From the NCBI GenBank assembly GCA_014871385.1, contig CM026425.1:17192637-17256636 (forward strand): 64,000 bases of DNA, in the 5' to 3' direction. Every line of letters begins with the position of its first letter. Position 1 is the stretch's first letter. Below the pieces are notes generated by a model. The model saw only the letters and a list, made by a program, of their open reading frames with translations, searched no databases and was not told the DNA's origin. Below are positions 22,633-35,900 of this stretch, piece after piece. The position numbers were made by a program, and so were the translations under genes. This stretch comes from Ceratodon purpureus. Its lineage: Eukaryota; Streptophyta; Bryopsida; Pseudoditrichales; Ditrichaceae.

Positions 22633-24270
22633 GCCATAATACCTCATTAACATGCATAACGCCAAGATGAACGTTCCCAAGCGCATACGAACTTGAGCCT
22701 GACGTCACGTTACGCACTCGAACGCGTGCGTTCCCTATGTTAACTCGTCTCCACTTTTGTTGCATACCAATTCTACGATAAGCTTGTGATTAAGTGACAT
22801 TCCTTCTTACCGCGCGGATGTCTCGGCCAATTTTATAAATCAACATATGTTTGTTGTCCTTAGTTCCAGTTTTCTAAAAATTTAGTTAGATTTAGATAAA
22901 ATTTTCAAGTTCAATTTGATATGAATGCCATTTTTTTTCATCTTGAATTGTATATTTGATACTAGATTTATAATTTCTTCATTTTTTTTAATGAGCTAAA
23001 CATTTATCAACCAAAAGTTTGGTAGTAGTCAAAACTGACAATGATTCTTAGTCAATGGTTTGTTTTCACTCAATTTTTGTTTCAAAGGAAAATTTTGATT
23101 AAATTAAAAATTCATTTTTTGAAATTTAGTTATTACATTCATGGTTTTTCTATAAATAAATATGCTCTAACATGAACAATATTGTTTTCAAGTCTTCAAA
23201 ACTACAAAAAATGAAGTTTTATAATCAATTTTTTCAAACATGTGTCCAAGAACATTTCAACTTCATCAAGATGATGAATTTCATTATCTTTCCTTCCTAT
23301 GAAATGCAAACAAAATGTGATCTCTATAATTTGATTGTTCAATGTCAAAAGACACCTTTGTTGCAAATAAAATACGACATCTTTTATAGTTTTCTATAAA
23401 AAGATCCACGCCTTTAATAGATTTGACCTAAAAGAATAATCTTGAACGATTATACGATTTTAGTCAACCATAGGAAATATCAATGTATGCCAATTGCAAT
23501 AACGTAATAACGCATTTATTGGCTCTGATCTAAAAAAAGAGGCATTGTAGGAACATCATGTTTCCTACTCTAAATACCACTTCTACAAAAGTATTACATC
23601 CATCTCAAAATATTTATCCATCAAGAGCAAATATTCATCCATTATATTGATGACAAGGTAGGACAAGGTTGGTGGCAGGAAAGGGGGAGTGGTTTAGTAT
23701 ATGGGGTGATGGAGATGAGAGATATGGACAGTAGAGAGAGTAGATCTAGGATTTAAGAATTAGGGATTTTATTATATTGCTATAAACAAATTAAACTAAA
23801 TTTTTTATCTTTTAATAAATTTGAAGATTGCAATTTTTATTTTTTAATAATTTTAAAAATTAATTCAATTCCTCAAAAAAATTAAAATAATAATTTTATA
23901 CGTCATACAATAATATGGATAGTTACAAAATTATAGACAAAATATATATATTTATTAATTTTGTTTTAAACTTAGATTTAGGGTCAGAGCATCTCGTGGC
24001 ATAGCTACTTGTTCACATTAGGTGCCGCTCACTTTTAATTCACGTTGATTGATCACACCAGAGTAATGCAACATCAAATGGATTGGTGATGGAGGGTGAA
24101 ACACCCAACTTATCTCGCACCATTGTCCTCAAGGAACTGATGTCCGCATCTAGGTTTATATCTGTGCAAGAACTACGTGATACTACTCCAATACCTCTGT
24201 GATAACCTCACGATACTCGGGCCTTCACGTCAGACATGGGCGGAGAAACTGAATTGGATAGACCACTGGT
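22633..24270. other. AT-rich spacer upstream of plastid L12
   Basis: No gene recognised. Short ORFs here are AT-driven. The last 150 bases likely include the L12 promoter and leader. Confidence 0.35.
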
Positions 24271-24459
24271 TAGTGGATAATGTGTGCACTCGCGGAACCG
24301 CACAGCCCTTGGCGCCGGAGCAACAGCCATTCCATTCCGTTCAGTAAGTTGCGCAATTCGCACCAGCTATCGCATTGCATTGCATTGTATTCGCAGCACC
24401 ACTTGCGTTGCACGCACCACCCTCCAGGCGCAGCAGCAGCAGGGCAATCGAATTCTGAG

Positions 24460-25032
24460 ATGGCGGCCATGGCGCAGGCTTCGTTGGTCTCCACCCCGGC
24501 CGCTCTGGGCGCCTCCACCTCGGTGGCCCGCACCGGCGAGCAGGCCAGCTCCGCCCGCCTGCAATTGGCCGCGCGCGCACCCGCGTCGTTGAGAGTGAGC
24601 CACAGGAGGTCGTTGGTGGCGAGGGCCGCTGTGGCGGACTTGGACATGGATGCGCTGCTGGAGCGCGTGAAGTCGCTGACGCTGGCGGAGGCGAAGGTGT
24701 TCACGGACCGGTTGTCGGAGGATTTGGGAATCTCGGCGCTGTCTTTCGCGCCTGCCGGCGGAGCTGGACCTGCGGCCGGGGGTGCGGCGACGGAGGCCGC
24801 GGCTGCGGTGGAGGAGAAGACGGAATTCGACCTGACGCTGGAGGAGGTGCCGTCGTCGGCCCGGATTGCGGTGATCAAGGCCGTGAGGACGTTGACGGCG
24901 CTGGGTCTGAAAGAGGCGAAGGACATGATCGAGGCGCTGCCGAAGAAGGTGAAGGAAGGCATTTCGAAGGAGGACGCGGAGGAGGCGAAGAAGACGTTGG
25001 AGGCTGCGGGCGCGAAGTGCAGCATTGCGTAA
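24460..25032 (+). CDS. RPL12: Plastid 50S ribosomal protein L7/L12, nuclear encoded
   Basis: Single-exon 190-residue protein. Residues 1-57 are rich in Ala, Ser and Arg with almost no acidic residues, a chloroplast transit peptide ([12 protein letters not shown] marks the likely cleavage region). The mature N-terminal domain ([20 protein letters not shown]) forms the L12 dimerisation and L10-binding helices. An Ala/Gly-rich hinge follows, then the C-terminal domain with [13 protein letters not shown] and [21 protein letters not shown], which recruits translation factors to the plastid ribosome stalk. The C-terminal tail ([10 protein letters not shown]) is longer and less charged than the bacterial end. 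The frame is open upstream of the ATG, but 24460 fits the transit peptide; Met4 is an alternative start. Coding GC is high and no intron is present, unlike most neighbours. Confidence 0.95.
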   Translation: MAAMAQASLVSTPAALGASTSVARTGEQASSARLQLAARAPASLRVSHRRSLVARAAVADLDMDALLERVKSLTLAEAKVFTDRLSEDLGISALSFAPAGGAGPAAGGAATEAAAAVEEKTEFDLTLEEVPSSARIAVIKAVRTLTALGLKEAKDMIEALPKKVKEGISKEDAEEAKKTLEAAGAKCSIA

Positions 25033-26528
25033 TGTGGTGGTGGGAGCAGGTAGTAGGATGCGGAATGCGTTTGAGTACCAGCGTTGGTCTTGTGAAATGC
25101 ATAGCCCGAGCAGGTGGGGTTAGGATGTCTAATGGGGAGAATGAGGGTGGAGTGAGCAGGCAAAATTGGCTGTTAGGTGTGATTAGGCGAAAAGAAATGT
25201 TAGGTTTAAGGAGGAGGGGATGTGGTTCCCGTTGCCACATTGTTGGAATTGTTTGCAATGCGAATGTCACTCCAGGTCAGGTTGTGGCCCTCGATTTAGA
25301 ATTCTGGCTATCTCATTCTTTCGTGTGTCTGCGCGTCAGTTTCTGATTGTTCTATCAATTTTTCAGGATTTGCTTGGTTTCCCGAGTTCGCTAGCACGGG
25401 TATTCTTTTGCTTTAGGTTCCGGTATTCGAACGGCCATGAGGATTCGTTGGTTGGTGCTATCGGGCTTTCAGGAAGCTTGTGTCGGTGTCCGTGGAATGG
25501 GTCTGGAGGATGTTTACTCCTTGTAATGAAGATGATTTTCTTGGTATGGTTGGATTTTTTGTGCAGGATTCGGACCGCATTCGTTATTTTGATGACGATT
25601 TGGCCTGCCAGTAGCTTCATAACAACACTTGGCATGACCATGGATTAGAATATTCTACACAATGATGAGTCTGTTGACGGAACTGCAAGAGCATGAGAAG
25701 CGCACGCGATTTCTGAATCCTGAAGATGCTGGTTATAGTGAAAGTGAGCCTGGAGTATGGACCATGCCCTGAGGAAGAGCAACCGATTTAGGCTGGAACG
25801 AGTGTCTGTCTTTAAGGGTAACGCACTTGAGGCTTTGCAATCAAGACACATTGTCGCGAAAAGGGAGGTTTCTTAGCATACGAAACCTAGTCTAGGAATC
25901 GATGAGCCCTCAATTCCTTTTTCGCCTTTAAGTAGCCGCCTGACAAATGTTTGCCAATAAGCCGTGAATATGGTTGGATATTCTGTACTAGAGTTGTATC
26001 AATATTACAGACATAACATCAGCTTTGGAGGTGAAGGTTAGACGTTAAGAAAAGACGTTAGCGAACATCATAAGTCAGTCCGGAATAGAGTGAATTTCAA
26101 CTGACCTTGCAGTTACGACATTTGTACCACAAGCCTGTAGATGAAATCAATGGTGACGATATTCTAAACAATTTCAGTGTCGATGCACCCCAAACCAAAT
26201 TAGAACAACTACTAAAGTGCCCGCAACAATCATGATGTCGTGCTTTGGTTAACCAGAAACTCCAAATCATAACATAAATACTGCTAAATGAATAACATAT
26301 TTGGACAACAAGTATTTGGGAGCGGAAAAGCCGACCCGGCGGATAGTAACAAGAATCATACTCTAATAAAGCGGACTCCAATATCCCCAACCTAACAAAT
26401 AGAGCACCAAGCCAAACATCCAACGAATACTACTGGTTGCACAGCCGTCAATGCAATAGGGTATCCAGGTAAATCCCAGACTAGAGTAACATTTTTGGCA
26501 AATAACTAAACCCCTTCCCAGAAGTACC
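25033..26528. other. Spacer between convergent L12 and HUB/BRE1 genes
   Basis: Contains the 3' ends of both genes. The L12 3' UTR is likely within the first few hundred bases. No additional coding region was supported. Confidence 0.4.
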
Positions 26529-29500
26529 TTAAATGTACACAGTTCTCACGTCACTCTGCCCAAATGGAATGCCGCAGCCAGGGCATTTCCGATGTCTAAG
26601 TTCCAAGTTCCGCTGTATGCAAGGACTACAAAAAAGATGGTAGCACTTGGTAATAACCACCTGTTTCCACAAAGTTTGATTTCAGTACAAGAATCACAAG
26701 AAGTCCACCAAACAAAATCATCAATCCTGGAGCACCTGATAGCCCGAAAAGTGTTCACTTCCACTTCCGAAGATTATCTGTAGAACTGCTCTTGTACTGA
26801 AAATATGAAAAAATCACCCAATACAATTTACGTAATGCACAGGGACATAGTAGAGCACCTCCTTGGGTCGATCGTGACAGACGCTGCATTTCAATATGGA
26901 TTTGTAATCCTTGATTTCTTCTTGTAATCGTTCCACCATGGGCCCGCCATCATGAAGAGTATTAAGTCGTGCAGCCTTCATATGTAAAACCTCCAACTCC
27001 TCTTGAGCCCTTCTCTTCTCAAACCTGGGGCAGACCAACACGTAAGTTAGAAACGTCCTCGAATAGGTGCATGCAAGCAGGCTGGGTGTTGTCAGAATTA
27101 AGGAAACAGTGCAGACTGCATGAAATCGTGAGAACTACAATCTTCTAAATGCATAGTTACAAACATGTTTCCATGCTGATAGCTTGTGTAGCATACTGCT
27201 ATTCCCTGGTTATTACCAACATGAAAAGCACCAACTAACCTCTCCTTCTCTAATTGCAAATTCACGTTCAGCAATTTCTGACCACGCTCCTCCAAAACTT
27301 TGTCAGCAGCACTTAGAGCTGATTTGGTAGAAGCCAACTCTTTCTCCACTTCAACAGCTTTCCGTTTCGCACTCTCCATTGCTGATGACTGATGCCGACT
27401 CTCATCTGTGGCTTTTCCAAGCTGATCAATAAATGTTTTGGCCTGCAGCAAACGAATTGTCCACCTTCAACATTCCGACATGAAAACTTACCTAAAGCAG
27501 ATCGCTGGATCAATATCACATAGTGAGTAAATGTTAATATCAAACGCAAACAAATGATCCAAAAACTTCACTAAGTCTGAATCCTAGCAGAAATTCATCA
27601 TTTGAACTCTAGACTAAGCAATAATCGAGAATAAAATCAGTGCAGAAGTACATACTTGCTCTTCTAGACGACCAATTCGTTGTTTGTGGAGTTCAGATGC
27701 AGAATTAGCATGATGCATACGGGCATTCAATACTTGCTTCTCAGCTTGTAGAGAAGTCTGCAACTGTTTGGCTTGGAGACTCTCTGACATCAACTGAATC
27801 CAAACATTAAACATCAACATCAGTACTACAAAATTGCTCAATGGACGAAGTGCCTTTCTCACTCTTCCGCAAATCATGACAAAATATAAGAAAAGAACAG
27901 AACACTAAGAGAATTAATGTTGGGAAATACTATCCCAAGTGGTACCGAATGAGTAATCACGCAACTGACTTGCGAGGTATCTCATCAGGAGCAAGACATT
28001 TCCAGAAATGTCTTACATCTCGCAAGTTGTAATCCTACCTGTGTATTGTATTCATCCCGTTCAATAATTTCTTGAAGTAACCTCTGATTTTGGGTCTGCA
28101 TATCTTCATAGGCTTGTCCAATGTTCTGCAATGTCCGTGGTAACACAACTAAAGAAGTGAGATGAAGCTGGGAATCAAGAAATCTAAGGCTCTTGAGACA
28201 AGGCAACGAATATAAACATACCAATCGCCAATTAGACAAGTAGTTCGATCAACACTTGTTAGCTGCAAAATAGCATGATGAAGGAAGAGATGTGAAAACG
28301 TACTTCTATTTCACTAATGTATGCATCCCCTTCCTCTTTCTTGGCCTGCAGAGCCTCCCTTAACTCTAGAGCAACCCTGCAACCAAAGAGAGCATCAATT
28401 CTTGGCGTCTTAAAAACTAAAAACTGAAGGCTTCAGCTCTGAACAGGAAGAAGGCTGCGAGAGAAGTTAGAAGTTCTCTTTCAAATGTATCAGTTATTCA
28501 TGAACTTTTCAGGGACACTCTCTCCTGCTCATGGACAACTTACAAAAAGAAAATAGAAAGTGTGGAGCTTTCCAATGAAAGCATCTTGCCCTATAACATA
28601 GCACCGTCGGAGACACCTAAATCACAGCAGTTGCATCACTCCTGTGTATATGACTCATGAAACACCATTGTGGCAATAAAATTACGAATTGATGATCTTT
28701 ACCTGTAAGAAGCTTCAATATTCTGCCGTAGCTCAGCAATCTCAGCTTCCACCGCGGTAAGCTTCTGCTGACATGCTGCCTCTGCTTCATTTGCAGCTTT
28801 CACACGAAGTTCTAAATTGTGTTCATCGAGAGCCAACTGCAATCGTTCCATCTCTGCTCGAGCTCTACACTCCGCTTGCTGCAGTTCCCGCACCTCTCTG
28901 TCAAAACAAGCATGCTGGTTTAGATGCCTGTACAGTCCTGCGATAACCACTAAACCGGATATTCCCAAGGTAACGAAGTCTACACTGTAGTATGAAATTG
29001 TGAATGTAACCCTATAAAGCTCTTGCTTGGAAACTATTAAAGAAGCCACATAATCACATTTTATCTTCTTACACAAATAGTGAACAAAATAGTATTTAGT
29101 GTCTAATTCAGCTGTAAAGGAACTACAGCTACAGACTAGGTGCCCGCTCGAACCCCAAATTTCAATGCCATAGCTTAGCGAAACTGCGACATCAAAACAG
29201 TCAATTAATACTTTACCTTGGTGTATCGGACTCTCTATCATACATATCCAGGATAAGCTTCAGTTCTTTCTCGCTTTCCCGCAAAACCCGGACCTGCAAA
29301 TTGGCAGCGAAAACTTAGTTCACAAGATGACTCGTAACTTTCCACGAAAACAGTAGTAGCAGTTACTGAAACAACTGGACAATAAGATGGGCTAGTGCTT
29401 CCACTATTGTCCATATCGTGAAGCAATGTTACTGAGCTCCAAGGTACCAAAGCTACCTCATCCTGAATTCGATCAAGTTCCCCAACTTGACCGGCATACT

Positions 29501-32500
29501 GGTCAGAGAGAAGCCGGCTTTCCAGTGTCTGCATATGTAAAAACTTAATATTAGCACAACACTTGATAACAAGGACTTGCAGGATATGAAGATTCATATG
29601 CAATCTTCAAGTTGAGCATACTTCCCATTACATGCCATTCACAGTGCCTTGGCACTTGCAAGGTATCACTTGCACTGGGCACTACAGAGTCGCAGCTCTC
29701 ATCGCTCAGATAAGCTAATTAAAAATTCACCAGATCAACAGAAATATTACTTCTGCACGTGTAACACATATGATAGATGTCTTTCTCAAACATCTCACAA
29801 ATTGCATGAAGAGCACACAATTAATCAAGAAATAGTAGGCATGTCCTTTCCACGAATGTGAATAAACTTACTTTTCTTTCCAGGATTGCATGCATAGAGT
29901 GAAGCTCTGCTCGCAGTGAATGAACTGCTGAGCTTGCTTCTTTGAAGTCGTATAGCTTTTCTTGCATCATGCTCATCTCTTTGTGGAGAGTGGTTATCAC
30001 CTTCTTGAGTTCAGCTACCGACTCCTTCCTCCCTACAAAATCGAATAATTTGTTTCTAAGACAAGCGCAAAGCCTAAAATGAGACATATATTGGACTCCT
30101 CAAAGGTCTCCAAAAAATATAAGATGATTGTAAGATGACTCCAACAAAAACAATTCTGCAAGCCCTCGAATGTAACTCTTGGTTTATAGAATACAACGGG
30201 AAGTGGCACTATGTTAAGTATCTAGAGGGGAATTTCAAAACTCTTACAGTGACTAGAGTAACTGATTCGAAATCTCAAAATAACCAAACAGGAAATAACA
30301 GATTTCAAATCCCAATATCTTGCACATTTCTTCAACAAATCAACTAAACAACCCCTCACTCTTGTATTCGATCTCAAGAAATTCTCAGAGACGAGACTCA
30401 TCTTCTAATTCCGAAAGGCTTATGAACAATGAGCAATTAAAAAAAATATCCTTGCAATGGTTTGTTTTTGGTAATTGCAAGCTGAAAATGGAACCTCACG
30501 TTTCAAGGTGGTGTCGAATCAAAAGCCCTCGCAAATACAAATCCAACGAGACTCTACCCAATTGCTAATTCTCAGATTTGTGCACGCGACGAGTGATTTT
30601 CAAACTTGCGTAAGTCGTGGTGGTGTGGTAATGAGAGACCTTGAGGGTTGCGTGCAACTAGGAGTTACCCTCACCTTCACACACCACAGATACAAGATCC
30701 AAATACTTGTCTAAAAGGTCAACATAATGAAAGTGACCCCATGGGACCATAGCTCACACAACTGCCCTTTCGAAGGAGAAAGAACACTGTGACTGTAGCG
30801 ACTCAGAAAACACACCTGAGGCTTGAGTAGCGTCTTGAACTTTTAGTTGCAAAGTGTCACAATCGGACATGCACTGTTGTAACTTTAGTTCCAAATCTGC
30901 TGCCCGAGCATCTGAGATGGTGCCTGCCCTTCGAGCTGCATCACCAGCCTCAGCTTTCAATGTAACCTCTTTCTCACGTCGCAGAAGAGAAACACGCTCA
31001 CCCTGAACATTGAGAGGTTAAAATAAAAATATGAGTCGAGTCACCTTACTAAAAATACAATAACTCACAACAATTATATTAACCGAGAATTAGACATACG
31101 TGATTTACTAAATACCGGTTCCTAGTTTCGCAGGCCCCATTGATATTTTAGACCGTCTTGGTACACATACAAATATGCTAAAGATTAGGCAACCATCCAC
31201 CTCATAGCATAAAAATCAACGCAATAAGAGAATGAGATTAATTTGAACCATTCTATCCAGAACGGTTGTTACAAACATGTGAAACCCAGTCACATTCAGT
31301 CAGCAGCTAAGGTGGAAGTAACGAAAATTTGCTGCGGGCACAGTAAAAGAGGACGATCGCATAATAAACACCTGTAACTGATCCGCCATGGCCCGATACT
31401 TTTCAACTTCAGTCCTCAGATACTGGACTTGTTCATTCAGCGACTGATATTGACGAGATGACATAATATGTTCTTGATTATCCAGTTCATCCTGTAGATA
31501 AACAACAGTAGAAACCAATCAATATGAATACAGCACCACATATATGGCTAGACAGTCACTAAGAATTGTTGAAAACCCTAGACTGAACCACAGTCTAGGT
31601 GAAGCTTGGTGGAAAACAAACCTGCATATGCTGAATTTTCTGGATAACATCCAACTGATTTTGCAGAGCTTCTTGAAGCTCTGTAAGCCTTCGAGCTGCC
31701 AATGTCTGCGAAATCCAACAGCACTTTAGTACAATTCCAGCATGATATTATGACACCATATGATTGTGGACATGCATAGCCATCGCATCGCTTGGAACTT
31801 GAAATGACATACATGAAAGTCAATATATAACGAAATGCTTGATTGTCAAGCGTTGATCGACACAATTCATACGGGTACTTGACTGCATAAATGGTTTCCC
31901 TGACCTACCTAACTCCAGATAAAATAGACTCTTGCTTGCCAAATACTATTTTAACCCATTGAGGGAACGAAGGTTGCTAGCCGAATAGAAATGTGCATAA
32001 TCTAGAATTGTTAAAACGACTTTAAATGACTCACTGAGGGGGAAAAAGTAGATCAATGCTGGAACATTTTTTAAACGAAAACATGAATTGGGGATCAAAA
32101 CGTCATAGAAATAGAAAGAAGCCCATACCTTAGCTTCTTCTAAACCAGCCTCCAGTTGACAATTTTCTTTCGAGATTTTTTCTTGTGCCGTGCCTCCATC
32201 TCCATACTCAAATACTTTGCGAGTTGGAGTAGCACTAGGTGTGGGCGGACCAGAGAGCATCGCATCCTGAGAGCGGAGGGTAGCCAACTGGCGCCTACTA
32301 GAGTCTAGTTCAGCACAAGCTTCTTCGTATTCGCCTACAGTGTCAAACTAATCATCAGCATGCAATGGAAATCTTCCAGCAGCTCCTACCTGTACTCACA
32401 GATATAGCACATAGTAGATATCTACGGTTGATACTACCAGTTGTAGGAATGATTGAATCATAGTAAAATGGTGGACGAGGATAAAAGTCAAATCTTACCT

Positions 32501-34115
32501 GTTAATCTTATGACCTCAGCTCGGTCCTTCGCCTGAAGATCATGACAAGTCCCCAATTCAGCAGAAAGATCCCGGTGCCTTAAATGAAGGCCATCAACAA
32601 GACTTCGCAACTTTTTCGCCTCTGCATACAGTTCCTCATCTGTTTTCGCAAGCGATCGGGTGATACCTGGCACAGTATTGAAGTTATCATACTCGTCTAA
32701 AAGTTCCATATGACTATCCCCACTACCCTCCTTACTCAAAAAGATCTACATTTACTCAAGGCTGCAAAAACATGATGTCGAGCTAAACTAGATCTGCGGC
32801 AACAAGAACTACAACAAAAGTATACAGCAGCAATTTTTAGCTATCAAGTCTATTGGTTAAAAATTTAGCAGTCAAGGTCATCTAGCACGACACGCGCTCG
32901 CACCTTTCCATGTTAAAGTCTTACGACGTTTTCGAAAAACAACACTCAACCCCCTTAATGCAAGCTTTCCTCACCATTAGAAGACAGGCTATTTCTGAAA
33001 GTGCTCACAAGGTCTTCGTTTCGAGCTCGCTCATAGTCAATACTTTGCACAAGATACTTCATGGTCTTGGCAGTAGATGCCTTTCGGCTGCTGATTCCAG
33101 ATTCAACTGAACCGTTACTTCCATTGGTTGTAGAACTTTCGGTAGCTCCCTTATCAAGCAACCGTTGCAGAAACGTTTCCTCTGGAGCAACTGAGGAATT
33201 ATATTGATCTGTTAAAAGAAAGCAACCCGATATCACTACTACCTCAAAGTACTGCAGTTGGAATAACCTTCGAGGAATGCCAAAGAATTACTGACAATCT
33301 GATTATTCACTCGCTCAATCAGAGCCCTGAAGTAATGGTCAGAAGGAGATAATTCGAAACGCACCCTTGGAAGCAGTTCCCGAAACATGAAATCCATTGG
33401 TTGCAGTATTAGCTCGTATTGTAAGCAACTCCAAATCATCCACAACCTATAGTAGAGATTTGCTCTCCTAAATTAGTAAAACTTTGTATGGTTTAATCTG
33501 TGAACTCTTAATCTAGACAGTAACGTCATATGAAATCCATCAAACTCGTATTAGAAAGTAAACACACAGTTTTAAAGAGGATGATACAAGTTACAAAAAA
33601 CAAAAACTATAACGAGTTATAACCCAAAAAATCATTATTAAAAAAAAATTAAAACCAAAACCTACAGAAAGCTTTCTAAGCCATGTCAACAAAACATTGT
33701 AGTCTAACCTGGTTCCAGACACGATTAACAGTTGAGAGATTCTCGTCAAAGGAGGCTTGCTTGCTACGTAGTTTACTCAGTTTGTCCTCCAAAACGTTTA
33801 TTTCGTTGCGCTGGACATCAAGCTGCTGGGCAAGCTTGTGATTTTGGTACTGCAACATTTGAGCGTTCACCTGGAAATTCACCCGATCACCATTGTAACT
33901 TAGCCCCAGCGCTTTCACCAGAGTTTCACGAAATTCCTTTCCAGGCAGGGACAGTTGTGAAATGTGGCGCTTGTAGGAAAAATTGTAAGAATTATAGATC
34001 GTACCTTCTTCTCTTCAGATGATGGTGTAACAGGTTGCCTCTTGACTGGGGGGGACTCAGAATGATTGTTATTAAGGTGACGCCGTTTGCGGTCAGGTTC
34101 TTCTGTACTTCCCAT
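26529..34115 (-). CDS. HUB1/HUB2 (BRE1): HUB/BRE1-type RING E3 ligase for histone H2B monoubiquitination
   Basis: Nineteen exons on the minus strand: 34115-34005, 33870-33709, 33446-33365, 33208-~33009, ~32745-32499, 32334-32129, 31705-31622, 31491-31372, 31002-30816, 30032-29872, 29528-29457, 29293-29217, 28897-28703, 28376-28304, 28125-28039, 27793-27656, 27442-27240, 27024-26859, 26660-26529. They join in phase to about 900 residues, close to plant HUB proteins. The N-terminus (MGSTEEPDRKRRH) is typical of the family. The middle is long coiled coil. The last two exons form the RING: LKCSVCHDRPKEV joined to TKCYHLFCSPC and KCPGCGIPFGQSDV, with all zinc ligands present. The protein should act with a RAD6/UBC2 E2 in the nucleus on H2B during transcription. 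Only the exon 4/5 junction is doubtful: several donors are possible and I chose the one that keeps frame. Confidence 0.93.
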
Positions 34116-35900
34116 GCTGCCTCCGCTTCAGCTCAGAAGTGCATTATCACGTACTCTTCGTTGCCAGTCAATCTCGAGAAATTCAAAGTATCTACAGGAA
34201 AAAAATATATATTCACTTGTATAAAAATCACCAGTAATTCGTAATTCTGTATCCAATTCACCCACAGAAAGGAGCTGGAAAGAAACCTTCGGTCAAACCA
34301 GGTGCAACTTTGTCTTTAGAAATGAATAGGCTTTAAATGAGTATTACGAGTAAACAACATATAAAAATACCGCACTAAATATCGAGCAGAGAATCTACGA
34401 CCACTTGTGCACGGAGAGCATCGGAACAATACTCTGAGCTGCGAATCTACGTATAGGAGCTAATACGAGTGAGCTCCTAAAACCTACAACGAAACATGCA
34501 CCTTCGTTGTGAGGTTTTCCACTGAGATTTAGTCCTTGCACCTGTTAAACCGCGTTTGCAACAAATCGAGGATATAACATTCCTGCTTTACGACAACAAA
34601 AGAACCTCGCCCCATGCAAGCTGGCAGCCTCCAGCTTAATCTCTTTTAAACCGCCTACACTTCCAGGTAACCCTAAGCTCTGCGAGCTCGACGAATGTCT
34701 ACTAGAACACCTTTTAGAAGTCAGAAAATAAGAGTCCAGTTTCTACTTCTTCGCAAACCAATCAGGGCCAACAAAGAGCCTCGTCGCAACAACGGTGAGA
34801 AAGCAGCGTTATTGCGGCACCGTGATTCCAAATTGTACTAGAAGATCTTCTCGCAATCCAGCCAGGCGACATTACAAAACTGATCAACCATAAGCTACCA
34901 GCTGACAATACCTCACTAAAGCATCTCTCTGAAACCCTAAATGTCCGAAACAAAAAAATCCTACAGCGAGAAAATTCTAAAGCCCCGCATATCTACCAGA
35001 ATCCACACCAAGCGCATTTCTCTCTCCCACTTCGATCATCCACCCTAAATTCGCAGCCAAACAACCCCGCCAATGCACCAGCAAACCTCCAAAGCCACTA
35101 CTCCTAGGCTCCCGCACACAGCCACAACACCAAACCACACCATACCAACACCTCAAAGAAAAAAAAATCAAGCACGATTACGAAAACAAAACACTACGAA
35201 CGCATCCACGTCGAAAAAAATCCGTCGCGACCAAATCCATCCACCATTACCGACAAACGCAAAATACTTCCAAAACTCACACACAACTCGTCCTCCAAAC
35301 TCACACGCTCAAACTAATCTCTAGAACCACTCGCTAGCCACTAAAACACTAGTACCAAAACTAACACCTCAGAACGCAAACCCGCACTCTCTCTCTCCTC
35401 CACCCCTCCCTCCCTCCCTCCACTCATCCACTCATCAACTCATCCACTCCACATTCCATGCACGACGCACCTTCATAACGAAAGCGCCGAGGCGCCCTCG
35501 CTCCAATGGCACCGAAACCCCAAGCCCCCGGCGCCTGTCCGCACTACTGGCGCCCTGATTGATCTCCACGCTCCAAATTCACGGCGCGTCACGGGAGCGG
35601 CATTCGTGGTGGAATTGGCTGGTGCAAGCTGCGGCGGAGCGCGACGGAGAGGCGACACCAGCGCGCTCGCTCCCCCTCTCTCTCCGTCTCCCTCCGTATG
35701 TGTGTGCCTGCGTCTGTCTCGCCGCGAGCTTGAGTTTTGGCCTTGGTCTACTTTCCCTTGTGTGGGTGTGTGTGTGTGTTTCTTTGTCTCGTTTCTGTCT
35801 CGCCTTCTCTCTCCTCGCTCGCGCGGTTACTGGGGACGACGCCTGTGCGCGGGCACCGGTTTCCGTACGGGTCGAATATTAATCTGTTTAAGTGTAGTCG
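34116..35900. other. Upstream region of the HUB/BRE1 gene
   Basis: Moderately AC-rich sequence with a CT-rich run (35389-35450) and a short GT microsatellite (35763-35780). Probably 5' UTR, promoter and spacer. The short ORFs reflect low-complexity composition. Confidence 0.4.

Noticed and set aside
24270-25163. 297-residue ORF antisense to the plastid L12 gene
   Set aside because: It is the GC-rich shadow of the L12 coding frame with Ala/Ser-rich composition and no recognisable features.
26546-26764. 72-residue minus-strand ORF at the 3' end of HUB/BRE1
   Set aside because: It is the wrong frame. The real exon 26660-26529 in another frame supplies the second half of the RING.
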